The notes under the pieces: generated by a model
Database searches by the model: none
What the model was told of the DNA's origin: nothing
Seen by the model: only the letters and a program-made list of their open reading frames with translations
Assembly (NCBI RefSeq): GCF_028553885.1
Contig: NZ_CP067171.1
Span: 62,001 to 126,000, forward strand
Reading direction: 5' to 3'
Source of the DNA: Paracoccus aestuarii
GTDB lineage: Bacteria; Pseudomonadota; Alphaproteobacteria; Rhodobacterales; Rhodobacteraceae
Length of the DNA: 64,000 nucleotides
Position numbers and translations under genes: made by a program
Part shown: positions 51,824-63,869 of the stretch, one piece after another
Numbering within the stretch: position 1 is the first letter of the stretch
Layout: each line of letters starts with the position of its first letter

Positions 51824-52935
51824 CCGAGCTGCTGTCGTCCCAGATCGTGCGCACGGTGCTGCTGGGGGCGGTGATGCTGGGGGCGGTGTCGGGGATGCTG
51901 GGCGCCTTCGCCGTGCTGCGCCGGCAGAGCCTGCTGGGCGACGCCTTGGCCCATGCGGCCCTGCCGGGCGTCTGCCTGGGGTTCCTGGTCGCGGGCGGTC
52001 GCGATCTGGGCAGCATCATGGCCGGGGCCCTGCTGACCGGGGCCTTGGCGGCGCTGTCGGTCATGGTCATCACCCGCCGCACCCGGCTGAAGACCGATGC
52101 GGCGCTCGGCGTCGTGCTGGGGGTGTTCTTCGCGGTGGGGGTGGTGATGCTGACCCATCTGCAGGCCGCGGGCGGATCGGCCAGCGCGGGGCTGTCGGGG
52201 TTCCTGTTCGGTCAGGCGGCGGCGATCCTGGTGGGGGATCTGTGGATCATCGGGGCGGGGGGCGCGCTGGCCTTGGCGGTGATCCTGGCGCTGTGGAAGG
52301 AATTCAAGCTGGTCAGCTTCGACCCCGACTTCGCCCGCGCCCAAGGCATGCCCGTCGTCGCGCTGGAGGCCGCGCTGACCGTGCTGATCGCGCTGGCCAT
52401 CGTGCTGGGGCTGCAGCTGGTGGGGGTGGTGCTGATGGTCGCGCTGTTGATCGCGCCGGCGGCGGCGGCCCGGCAATGGACGGACAGGCTGGGGCCGATG
52501 GTCCTTTTGTCGGCGGCGATCGGAGCGGCATCAGGCGCCGGCGGCGCGCTGATCAGCGCGGGCGCGCGGGGGCTGGCCACGGGGCCGGTCGTGGTGCTGA
52601 TCGCATCGGCGGTGGTGCTGGTCTCGCTGATCCTGGCGCCGGGGCGGGGGCTGGCGTGGCGGGCGGTGGCACGCGCCCGCGCCCGTGCGCGCATCAGCGA
52701 GGCGCGCATCCTGGCCGCGATGGACGGGCTGGCGCGCGATCACGACGACGCCGCCTATCCGGCCGAACGCGGCATGCTGGGGGCGGCGCTCGGCAAGGCA
52801 CCATCGCCGCGCCGCCTGGCCGCGCTGGAGGGGCAGGGCCTGATCCGCCCTGTCGCCCATCCGCCCGAGACCGCGCCCCGCTGGCAGCTGACGCCCGCCG
52901 CCGCGACCGCGCCGGGTCCGATCGGGGGACGCGGG
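51820..52935 (+). CDS. sitC: Metal ABC transporter permease 1 with C-terminal winged-helix-like tail
   Basis: The GTG at 51820 overlaps the ATPase stop. About 280 residues of ABC-3 permease (LRRQSLLGDALAHAALPG, LKTDAALGVVLGVFF, VGVVLMVALLIAPAAAARQWT) are followed by about 90 residues of cytoplasmic tail (ISEARILAAMDGLARDHDDA, RRLAALEGQGLIRPV) that resembles a winged helix. No stop separates it from permease 2. In the alternative frame a TGA overlaps the next ATG (ATGA) exactly where a stop is expected, so a single-base error in the tail could have joined the two genes. Confidence 0.85.
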
Positions 52936-54062
52936 ATGATCGACGCCTTCTTCGCCTCGATCCCCGCGATGATCCTTCTGACCGGCATCCTGGTGGGGCT
53001 GTCGGGGGCGGTGCTGGGGACGTTCCTGGTGCTGCGCGGCAATGCGATGCTGACCGATGCGATCAGCCATTCCATCGTCCTGGGCGTCATCACCGTCTGG
53101 CTGGCCACGGGGCATCTGTCCGGGCCGGTCCAGCTGATCGGCGCGGCGCTGACCGGCGTGCTGACCGTCATCCTGACCGAGGCCTTGGCCCGGTCGCGCC
53201 TGGTGCGGATGGATGCGGCCATCGGGCTGGTCTTTCCGGCGATGTTCGCGGCGGGGGTGCTGCTGATCTCGGTCCATGCGCGCGACGTGCATCTGCATGT
53301 CGACAGCGTCCTTCTGGGCGAGATCGGCTTTGTCTGGCTGAACATCGTCACGGTCGCGGGACATCCCGTGCCGGTGGCGGTGGCGACCTTGGGGGCGGTG
53401 CTGGCGATGAACCTGGCCTTCGTGCTGGCCTTCTGGAAGGAATTGAAGCTGGCCAGCTTCGATCCCGGGCTGGCCGCGGCCTTGGGGTTCCTGCCCGGGG
53501 TCCTGCATTACGGGGTGCTGACCCTGACCAGCGTGACGGCAGTCGCGGCCTTCGACGCGGTGGGGGCGATTCTGTTCATCGCCTTCGTCATCGTGCCGCC
53601 CGCGACGGCATTCCTGCTGTGCCGGCGGCTGTGGTCGATGATGGCGGTGGCGGTCCTGCTGGCGGTGGCGTCCTGCCTGGCGGGCTACGCGCTGGCGCTG
53701 CGCTGGAACGTGTCCATCGCGGGGATGATGGCCAGCATGGCGGGCCTGTGGTTCGTGCTGGCGCTGATCGCAGCGCCCGATCGGGGCTGGTGGCGCAAGC
53801 GCTGCGCCGCCGGGGCCAGCGCATGGACCATGACAGCCGGGCGCTGGTCGCGCATCTCTTCACCCATCGCGACAGCCCCGACATGGCCGAGGAAAGCACC
53901 CTGCGCACCCTGACCGACAATCTGGGCTGGTCCGCGCCGCGGGCCCGCGCGGCGATCCTGCGCGCCCATGACCGCGGGCTGGTCACGCGGCGCGACGGTC
54001 TGCTGACGCTGCGCCGCAAGGGCCTGGCCGAGGCCGAGGCGATCTTTGGCCGCATGCCCTGA
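52936..54062 (+). pseudogene. sitD: Metal ABC transporter permease 2 with winged-helix tail, frame break near the end
   Basis: The ATG at 52936 has GGGGGA upstream. The ABC-3 permease body (LRGNAMLTDAISHSIVLG, RMDAAIGLVFPAMFAAGV, AVGAILFIAFVIVPPATAFLL) runs to about 53795. A tail that looks like a winged helix (DSRALVAHLFTHRDSPDMAE to EAIFGRMP) continues in another frame to 54062. One missing G near 53803 would join them (KRWRRRGQR). Otherwise the frame ends at 53913, and the tail could start on its own at the ATG 53823. The two permeases are in one open frame as written. Confidence 0.75.
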
Positions 54063-54068
54063 GGCGTC

Positions 54069-55478
54069 TCAGCGATGCCCGATCCAGCCCCGGTCGTCGG
54101 TGAAGGCGCGGGCGGGCGTCACCGCGACCGGGGCGAACCCGTCGGGCAGCGCCGCCAGCGGGGCCAGCGCCCGGTCGGATGCCGCCAGCACCAGGTTCGC
54201 CCGGCCCCGCGCGCTGACGGGGCCCTGCACGGCCTGGACATGGGGATAGATCTCGGACAGGATCGCATGGACCCCGCGCAGCAGCGGCCCGTCGGGGCGG
54301 TCGATCAGGTTCACATAGACCGGCCCGTCCACCATCGCGCGCAGCCGGGCATAGGCCTCGCGCGTGGCCAGATGCGCCGGGACCGACCCCGAGGAGAACG
54401 CATCCATCACCGCCGCGTCGAACCGTTCGGTCGCCTCGTTCAGAAACAGCCGCCCGTCGGCATGGGCGATGCGCAGCCGCGGGTCACCCCCCCCGATCAG
54501 TGCCCCGGCGCGGGGCAGGTGGCCTTGGGCGACGCGGGTGATCAGCGGGTCGATCTCGACCGCCATGGCGCGGGCCCGGGGGTCCTGGTCCAGCAGCACC
54601 GCGGGCAGGCTGTAGCCGCCACCGCCGATGAACAGGACCGATGGCGCGGGCCCCAGATCGGCCTGCATCCGCGACCAGATCCAGCGCGTATAGGGCAGGG
54701 CCAGCATGGCCGGTCCCGGCGCATCCGCCTCGGCCGCCTGCGGGGTGCGGTCCGACAGCAGCCAGACGGTGTCGCCCTGGACCTGCACATCGATGCAGGT
54801 ATCCCCGATTCATGGCGGCACATCGGCCCGCTGGCCGTCACGCCCAGCACGGCCAGCCCCGCCAGCCCCCGGCCACCGCCATGCCCGGCCCGCCGGGCCC
54901 GCGCCCCGCCCCCGGATCAGCGGCACGCAGGCCAGCGCGACCAGCCCGCATCCCGCGAAGGTCGCCACCGACCCCACCACGGGCAGCGCCACGAACCCCG
55001 CCAGCACCGCCCCGAAGATCGCCCCGAGCGAGCCCGCGGCCAGCACCAGGCCCAGGGACGACCCCTCGCGCCCCGGCCGGGCCTCGATCGCCATCTGCGC
55101 CAGAAAGGGCGAGGGGAAGGTGACCAGAACCGATGCCGGAAAGAAGGCCAGCATCACCGCCGCCAGCATCCCCCCCGTGCCCCGCGCGCCCAAGGCATAG
55201 ACCAGCCCCAGCACCGCGGGCGAGACCGCCATCAGCAGCGCCGTCGCGATCAGCGCGATCCGCACCGCGCGCACCGCCACCGCCCGGTCGCGATCCGCGA
55301 CCAGCCCGCCAAGTGCGCTGCCTAGAGAAAATCCCGCCAGGATCACCGCGATCACCGATGTCCATGTCACCAGCGAGGTCCCGAAGAACGGCGCCAGCAC
55401 GCGGCCTGCCGCGATCTCGTAGGTCAGCCCGACCGCCGAGAGGACGAGGATCAGGGTGATTGTGGTCCAGAACCGCAT
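54069..55478 (-). pseudogene. Membrane-fused spermidine synthase-like protein, frame breaks in the middle
   Basis: From the ATG at 55478 (AAGGGAG upstream) a multi-helix membrane domain (LSAVGLTYEIAAGRVLAPFFG, GSALGGLVADRD) is readable to about 54900. A short piece (LAVLGVTASGPMCRHESG) is in another frame. The first frame resumes at about 54795 with DVQVQGDTVWLLSDR and a SpeE-like domain (VLFIGGGGYSLPAVLLDQD, AVEIDPLITRVA, DAAVMDAFSSGSVPAHL). Two compensating single-base changes are needed. Intact, it would be a fused-membrane spermidine synthase-like protein of about 470 residues. Polyamine substrate is not certain. Confidence 0.75.
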
Positions 55479-55647
55479 CGGCATTCTCCCTTGGCGCGGA
55501 GGGCGGCCTAGCGCAGCGCGCACCACGGTGCAATCGCGCGCATAGTTTTTATAATCTGTCTTATGTTCCAAAAAACGGTTCCGCTTGTCGGGCGGGCCGA
55601 AAGGCGGCTAGACCCGACCCCATGACACAGCCGGCAGGAGCGCCCCG

Positions 55648-56925
55648 ATGATCACGCGAAACGGATTGATCCAGGCGGCGATCATCGCCTTCCTGACGGG
55701 CCTTGTGGTGGTCGCCGCCATGAACCTGGTCCCCGACCGGCGCGAACTGCGCCGTGCGGTCGCCACCACCATCACCACATCCGACCCGGCCTTTCTGCGC
55801 AGCATGAACGGCCTCTTCGGGTCCAACATGCTGGAGGGCAATCGGATCGAGCTGCTGGTCAATGGCGACGAGATCTTTCCCGCCATGCTGGACGCGATCC
55901 GCGCGGCCGAGACCAGCATCACCTTCGAGACCTATGTCTATTGGTCGGGCAGCATCGCCGAGGATTTCGCCGAGGCCCTGGCCGAACGCGCCCGCGCGGG
56001 CGTCGCGGTGCGGGTGATGCTGGACTGGTTCGGATCGGTGCCCATGGATCCCGACATGATCGCCCGGATGGAGGATGCGGGCGTGCAGGTCACGCGGTTC
56101 CGCCCGATCCACTGGTACACGATCGACCGGGTGAACAACCGCACGCATCGCAAGCTGCTGATCGTGGACGGCCGGGTGGGCTTCACCGGCGGCGTGGGGA
56201 TCGCGGACGAATGGCGCGGCGACGCCCGCAACGCCGAGGAATTCCGCGAGAACCACTATCGCGTCACCGGGCCGGTGGTGGCGATGATGCAGGGCGCCTT
56301 CGCCTCGAACTGGGTCGAGGACAGCACCGAGATCCTGCGCGGCGACGCCTTCTTTCCCCCGCTGGAGCCGCAGGGCGACACCGTAGCCCAGCTGGCCGTC
56401 AGCAGCACGGGCAGCCGCAACTACATCCACATGATGCTGATGACCGCCCTGTCGGCGGCCGAGACCAACATCCGCATCGCCACGCCCTATTTCGTGCCCG
56501 ACGACATCGCCGTAGCCCAGCTGGTCGCGGCGCGCGAACGCGGTGTGCAGGTGGACATCCTGCTGCCCGGCCCCGAGATCAACAAGCCGCCGGTGCGCCG
56601 CGCGTCCCGCGCGCTCTGGGGGCCGCTGCTGGAGGCGGGGGTGACCATCCGCGAATACCAGCCCACCTTCCTGCATGCCAAGCTGCTGATCGTGGATGAG
56701 GTGCTGACCTCGGTCGGGTCCACGAATTTCGACGAACGGTCCTTTCGCCTGAACGACGAGGCGAACCTGAACGTCTATGACCGCGATTTCGCGCGCGCCC
56801 ATATCGCGCTGTTCGAGGCGGACATGGCCGATGCCCGCGAGATCACGCTGCGCGAATGGCAGGACCGGTCCTGGACCACCCGCATGGCTGACTGGGGCTG
56901 GAGCTGGCTGCGCCCCCAAATGTGA
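55648..56925 (+). CDS. Phospholipase D-family protein, cardiolipin synthase-like
   Basis: A 425-residue protein with one N-terminal membrane anchor (LIQAAIIAFLTGLVVVAAMNLV) and two HKD motifs: NRTHRKLLIVDGRVGFTGG and FLHAKLLIVDEVLTSVGSTNFDERSF. This is the ClsA/ClsB-type phosphatidyltransferase pattern, making cardiolipin from phosphatidylglycerol or phosphatidylethanolamine. It lacks a second N-terminal helix of ClsA. The stop codon lies in a 12-bp triplicated repeat. Confidence 0.9.
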   Translation: MITRNGLIQAAIIAFLTGLVVVAAMNLVPDRRELRRAVATTITTSDPAFLRSMNGLFGSNMLEGNRIELLVNGDEIFPAMLDAIRAAETSITFETYVYWSGSIAEDFAEALAERARAGVAVRVMLDWFGSVPMDPDMIARMEDAGVQVTRFRPIHWYTIDRVNNRTHRKLLIVDGRVGFTGGVGIADEWRGDARNAEEFRENHYRVTGPVVAMMQGAFASNWVEDSTEILRGDAFFPPLEPQGDTVAQLAVSSTGSRNYIHMMLMTALSAAETNIRIATPYFVPDDIAVAQLVAARERGVQVDILLPGPEINKPPVRRASRALWGPLLEAGVTIREYQPTFLHAKLLIVDEVLTSVGSTNFDERSFRLNDEANLNVYDRDFARAHIALFEADMADAREITLREWQDRSWTTRMADWGWSWLRPQM

Positions 56926-56955
56926 CCCCGGATGTGACCCCAGATGTGACTCGGG
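56920..56955 (+). repeat. Three 12-bp tandem repeats over the cls stop codon
   Basis: ATGTGACCCCGG, ATGTGACCCCAG and ATGTGACTCGGG follow each other directly (56920-56931, 56932-56943, 56944-56955). The first holds the Met-stop of the cardiolipin synthase-like gene. It is probably a small slippage product. Confidence 0.8.
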
Positions 56956-56959
56956 GAAA

Positions 56960-56975
56960 TTCATGATCGGTTCAT
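56960..56975 (+). promoter_or_regulatory. TTCAT direct repeats 11 bp apart, candidate response-regulator site
   Basis: TTCAT at 56960-56964 and 56971-56975, with an 11-bp step, has the geometry of OmpR/PhoB-family sites. It lies about 85 bp before the small secreted protein gene and near the two-component genes that converge with it. Confidence 0.45.
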
Positions 56976-57060
56976 CTTCGGCTCAGGCCCCTGTCAGGCC
57001 CGGCGGCCATATCCCCTCTTGTCCCGCACCCGGATGCGGCATCACAGAGGAGAGAGAACG

Positions 57061-57621
57061 ATGACCCTGAACCGTTTGGCCATGGCCGCAGCCTTCCTGA
57101 CCCTGCCCGGCGCCGCCTTGGCCGTGGAGGCGACCAAGCTGGACACCACCCTGACCCAGGCCGAGGTCGAGGCCGCCCAGCAGGCCTGGGGCGAAGGCCT
57201 GGTCCGCATCGCCCATGATTACGACATCGGCGGCATCGACCGGGCGCGGGACAGCGCGGCCGCGGTGCTGGACGGCGCCTATGGCCATGACATGGGGCCG
57301 GTCCTCTTCAAGCCGACCTTGGCCGGGGGCGAACAGACCTTCCGCACCACGCCCGAGGGGGCGTTGGCCTATTTCATCGGCCATGACGATGATTTCCCAC
57401 AGGATCAGGGCTTTGCGCTGAAAGGCTGGACCGGGGTCGAGGTCGAGAACGCCGCCATCTTCATCGCCGGCGACACGGCGCTGACCATGGGCCATGTCCA
57501 TATCACCGGCCCCGACGGCGCGGTGACGACGGTGGACAAGACCTGGGGGTTCCAGCGCGACGCGGCGGGCGATCTGCGCATCGTGCTGCACCATTCCTCG
57601 CTGCCCTATGGCGTGAACTGA
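57061..57621 (+). CDS. Small secreted protein with NTF2/SnoaL-like features
   Basis: A 186-residue protein with a signal peptide (LAMAAAFLTLPGAALA). The mature part (AWGEGLVRIAHDYDIGGIDRA, VLFKPTLAGGEQTF, GWTGVEVENAAIFIAGDTALTMGHVHI, KTWGFQRDAAGDLRIVLHHSSLPY) resembles the SnoaL/NTF2-like cone fold. Homologues are usually annotated only as hypothetical or, wrongly, phosphoribosyl-AMP cyclohydrolase. GAGAGA precedes the ATG. It converges with the response regulator gene (16-bp overlap) and may be its target. Confidence 0.75.
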   Translation: MTLNRLAMAAAFLTLPGAALAVEATKLDTTLTQAEVEAAQQAWGEGLVRIAHDYDIGGIDRARDSAAAVLDGAYGHDMGPVLFKPTLAGGEQTFRTTPEGALAYFIGHDDDFPQDQGFALKGWTGVEVENAAIFIAGDTALTMGHVHITGPDGAVTTVDKTWGFQRDAAGDLRIVLHHSSLPYGVN

Positions 57622-58325
57622 TCCCCGTCGGGCGCGGTCAGGCGATAGCCCAGGCCGCGCACCGCCAGGATCCCCGCGCCCGGCTGCAGCGCGGCCAGCT
57701 TGCGCCGCAGCCGGCTGACATAGACATCGACGACATTGGTCAGCGGGTCGCGATCGGTCTGCCAGACACGGGCCAGGATGCGCTCGCGGCTGACGGTCGC
57801 CCCGCGCGCGGCGATCAGCAGCTCGATCAGGGCCAGCTCGCGCGCGGTCAGGGCCAGCTCGCGCTCGCCGCAGCGCAAAGCGGGCAGGCGGCGGTCCAGC
57901 GTGATGGCGCCGATGCGCGGCGGTGCGCGGTCGACGGGGCGCAGGGCGCGGCGCATCAACGCCTCGATCCGGGCCAGCAATTCGTCGAAATCGAAGGGCT
58001 TGGGCAGATAGTCATCCGCCCCCCGCCGCAGCCCGTCGGTGCGTTCCCGGCTTTCGCCGAGCGCGCTCAGCATCAGGATGGGCACGTCATGGCCGCGCTG
58101 GCGCAGCGCATGGCACAGCGTCAGCCCGTCCATCCCCGGCAGCAGCACATCCAGCACGATCACCCCCGCCGCGCCCCGCATCCGGCAGTCGCGCGAAAAC
58201 GCCTCGGCCGCGGCCAGGCCGCTGCGCCCGCAGGCGCGGTGCTGGACGGCGTAGCCCTCGGCCTGCAGGCCGCGGGTCAGGAAATCCGCGACGCGCGGAT
58301 CGTCCTCGATCAGCAGGATCTCCAT
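57606..58325 (-). CDS. OmpR/PhoB-family response regulator
   Basis: A 239-residue response regulator. Receiver: acidic pair EDD at 7-9, phospho-Asp in VIVLDVLLPGMDG, Lys in YLPKPFDFDELL. C-terminal winged helix: LTARELALIELLIAARGATVSRERILARVW and NVVDVYVSRLRRKL (parts). The receiver has an insert of about 9 residues (SRDCRMRGAAG) before the phospho-Asp. It overlaps the kinase gene by 3 bp (TGA within ATGA). Confidence 0.93.
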   Translation of the reverse strand: MEILLIEDDPRVADFLTRGLQAEGYAVQHRACGRSGLAAAEAFSRDCRMRGAAGVIVLDVLLPGMDGLTLCHALRQRGHDVPILMLSALGESRERTDGLRRGADDYLPKPFDFDELLARIEALMRRALRPVDRAPPRIGAITLDRRLPALRCGERELALTARELALIELLIAARGATVSRERILARVWQTDRDPLTNVVDVYVSRLRRKLAALQPGAGILAVRGLGYRLTAPDGDQFTP

Positions 58326-59974
58326 CAGGCGGCCCCGGGATCGGAGGACACGGGATCGGGGGCCCCGGGATCAGGGGCCAAGGGCAGGGCCAGCACCGCC
58401 ACCACGCCGCGCGGATCGTTCGGGCCCAGATCCAGCCCGCCGCCTTGTGCCCGTGCCAGGTCGCGCGCGATCGCCAGGCCCAGGCCCAGCCCGTCGGGCC
58501 GGTGACGCCGCGCCGCCCTGCCCCGCCAGCCGCGTGTGAAGACATGATCCATGTCGCGCGGCGTAATCCCGATGCCCTGATCGCGCAAGGCGATCCGCAC
58601 CCGCCCGCCATCCGTCGCGACATCCACCGACACCGCGCCGCCGGGATGGGAATAGCGCAGCGCATTATCCAGCAGCGCCGCCAGGATCTGCTGCAGCCGG
58701 TCGGGATCGGCCATCACCCGGATGCCTGCGGGCACCGCGCCCATCGCCACCGTCACGCCCCGCGCCGCACCTTGGCTGCGCGCCCCGCCCAACGCGCGGT
58801 CCAAGGCATCCGCCAGACCCACCGGGCGCGGATCGACCCGCATCCCGTCATCGGGCCGGCGCACGAAGACCAGCAGATCCTCGATCAACCGGCCCATCTG
58901 GCGCGTCACGTCGACGATGCGCCCCAAGGCCGCCCGCGGCGCATCGGCATCCGCCGCCCGCAGCGCCACCTGCGCCTCGCCCCGGATCACCGTGACCGGG
59001 GTGCGCAGCTCATGCCCGATATCGGCGACCAGCTGCTGGCGCGCCCGTTCCGAGGCCGCCAGTTCCGCCAAGGCACGGCGCAGATCGGAGGTGCGCGCCT
59101 GGACGGCGCCCTCCAGCTGGCTGCGGAATTCATCGTCGCGCTGGCGGTTCTGGACGACCTCGGTCGCCATGGCGTTCAGCTGGCGGCCCAGCTGGACGAA
59201 TTCGCGATCCCTGAACCCGCCGAAGCGATGCCCGAAATCCCCCGCCGCAAAGGCCGCCAGCCCCGTCTCCAGCCGCCGCAGCGGCTGGCGCAGGCGCAGG
59301 ACCAGCAACAGCGCCAGCGCCAGGCTGCCCACCGCCCCCGTCCCCGCCGCGGCCAGAAACAGCTGGCGCGCATCGGCCAGCCCCTCGTCGGCGCGCAGAC
59401 GCTCCAGATCCAGCGCGGCGCGCTCGGCCCGCAGCCCCTCGTCCAGCAGCGCGGGCAGGTCCGCCTCGGCCAGGCTGTCGAACTGGCGGTCGATGCGGCG
59501 GATGGCGACGCCCTCGGCCAAGGGCGATGCGGGCAGCAGCGCCCCGGTCTGCGCATCCAGCCGGTCGACCACCGCGGCCAGCACCGTCAGGATGCGGTCG
59601 CGGGCCTCGGCCTCGATCGCGGGCTTGTTGCGGCCCGCATCGCGCGCCCGCGCCAGATCGGCCAGTGCCGCGTAATCGCCCAGATGCCCCTGCAGCGCGT
59701 CGATCAGCGCGTCGCGCGCCTCCGCCGTCGCCGGCTGGTCCAGGACGCGCCGATAGGACCAGTTGCGCAGCTCGGCCTTGGCCTCGGCAAAGAGCAGCAG
59801 CGAGGTATAGACATCGCTGGCGATCCGCCCGCGCAGGACCCGATGCTCGGCCTCGCGCAGGATGTGCCAGCCCAGCACCGCCATCAGCAGCGCCAGGCCC
59901 GCCAAGGCCCCGAAGGCGAGCTGCAGCCGCCGGACATAGCTGCTGCGCCGGCGCCGTGACCGGGTCGGTGTCAC
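58325..59974 (-). CDS. Membrane sensor histidine kinase
   Basis: A 549-residue kinase from a GTG at 59974. TM1 is at about 17-37 (GALAGLALLMAVLGWHIL), followed by a mostly helical periplasmic domain of about 170 residues, then TM2 at about 207-227, HAMP, coiled coil, and HisKA (phospho-His in IGHELRTPVTVIRGEA). The ATPase domain has N box LLDNALRYSHPGG, DQGIGI, and GLGLGLAIARDLAR. The C-terminus carries a short DPGA-type repeat from two 12-bp direct repeats 30 bp apart. It begins 4 bp after nrdF on the same strand, so it may be in the nrd transcript. Confidence 0.92.
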   Translation of the reverse strand: MTPTRSRRRRSSYVRRLQLAFGALAGLALLMAVLGWHILREAEHRVLRGRIASDVYTSLLLFAEAKAELRNWSYRRVLDQPATAEARDALIDALQGHLGDYAALADLARARDAGRNKPAIEAEARDRILTVLAAVVDRLDAQTGALLPASPLAEGVAIRRIDRQFDSLAEADLPALLDEGLRAERAALDLERLRADEGLADARQLFLAAAGTGAVGSLALALLLVLRLRQPLRRLETGLAAFAAGDFGHRFGGFRDREFVQLGRQLNAMATEVVQNRQRDDEFRSQLEGAVQARTSDLRRALAELAASERARQQLVADIGHELRTPVTVIRGEAQVALRAADADAPRAALGRIVDVTRQMGRLIEDLLVFVRRPDDGMRVDPRPVGLADALDRALGGARSQGAARGVTVAMGAVPAGIRVMADPDRLQQILAALLDNALRYSHPGGAVSVDVATDGGRVRIALRDQGIGITPRDMDHVFTRGWRGRAARRHRPDGLGLGLAIARDLARAQGGGLDLGPNDPRGVVAVLALPLAPDPGAPDPVSSDPGAA

Positions 59975-59978
59975 CGGA

Positions 59979-63125
<3,147 letters not shown>

Positions 63126-63141
<16 letters not shown>

Positions 63142-63539
63142 GGCTCTCTCCAGAACAGGGTCAGCCCGTCGCGGATGCGGGCGATATCGGTTTGGGTCCC
63201 GGCCAGCTCGAAGGTGGCCAGCAGCGGGACGCGGCATTTCTCGGCGATGATCCGGGCGGCCAGACCATAGGTCGCCCCGAAATTGCGGTTGCCCGCCCCG
63301 ATGACGCCCCGGATCAGGGCGCGGCGGGCGGGGTCGTTCAGAAAGCGGATCACCTGTTTGGGAACCGCGCCCGCCCCGGTGCCGTCGGCATAGGTCGGGC
63401 AGATCAACACATAGGGCGCGCCGGGCGCGGGGACGGCCTCGTCCTGGCGGATCGGGATGCGCGCGGCGGGCAGGCCCAGAGCCTGGATGAACCGCGCCGT
63501 ATTCCCCGAACCGGAGGAGAAATAGACCAGCCCCGCCAC
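63126..63539 (-). CDS. nrdI: NrdI flavodoxin-like activator
   Basis: A 137-residue flavoprotein from a GTG at 63539. The FMN loop [18 protein letters not shown] is at the N-terminus, and [20 protein letters not shown] is typical of NrdI. It provides the oxidant that builds the Mn(III)-Tyr radical in NrdF. It lies 4 bp after nrdH. Confidence 0.95.
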
Positions 63540-63543
63540 GGGA

Positions 63544-63765
63544 TCAGGCCAGCTGGCCGATCATGTCGGGGCGAAAGCCCGCCCAGTGGCGGTCGCCCGC
63601 CATCACCACCGGCGCCTGGCGATAGCCCAGCTGGGTGACGCGGGCCATCGCCTCGTCATCCTGGGTCAGGTCGATCACGTGATAGTCCAGGCCCTTGGCG
63701 TCCAGCGCGCGGGTCGTGGCGGTGCATTGCACGCAGGCGGGTTTGGAATAGACGGTGATGGTCAT
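63544..63765 (-). CDS. nrdH: NrdH glutaredoxin-like redoxin
   Basis: A 73-residue redoxin with CVQC active site ([17 protein letters not shown]) and [21 protein letters not shown] typical of NrdH. It reduces NrdE. The ATG at 63765 overlaps the stop of a 35-residue ORF (ATGA) and has AAAGG 9 bp upstream. A longer in-frame start (GTG 63828) exists but would add an unconserved segment. Confidence 0.95.
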   Translation of the reverse strand: MTITVYSKPACVQCTATTRALDAKGLDYHVIDLTQDDEAMARVTQLGYRQAPVVMAGDRHWAGFRPDMIGQLA

Positions 63766-63869
63766 GGGCCGTGCCTTTCGTGATGGGCCATACGGGCACG
63801 GAATGGCCGGGACCACGTCCCGCGCCACGCCGCCGGGCCCGCCGCCCGGAGTCGTTTCTGTCGCGTCAT
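63762..63869 (-). CDS. 35-residue ORF between the cobalamin riboswitch and nrdH
   Basis: ATG at 63869 opens a 35-codon frame (MTRQKRLRAAGPAAWRGTWS, then [15 protein letters not shown]). It is strongly basic with no membrane segment. Its Shine-Dalgarno AGGAG (63881-63877, 7-nt spacing) lies inside the B12 box of the riboswitch. Its TGA overlaps the nrdH ATG (ATGA). It is well placed as a leader that couples riboswitch control of initiation to nrdH. Whether the peptide has a function of its own is unknown; I do not recognise it. Confidence 0.6.
   Translation of the reverse strand: MTRQKRLRAAGPAAWRGTWSRPFRARMAHHERHGP

Noticed and set aside
58328..58372. Direct repeats in the 3' end of the kinase gene as a regulatory or CRISPR-like array
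   Set aside because: Only two 12-bp copies, 30 bp apart, inside coding sequence for a Pro/Asp-rich tail; too few and with no spacers of interest.
63544..63828. A longer NrdH from GTG 63828
   Set aside because: The extension has no redoxin similarity and lies in a different frame from the 35-codon ORF that keeps the ATGA overlap with nrdH.
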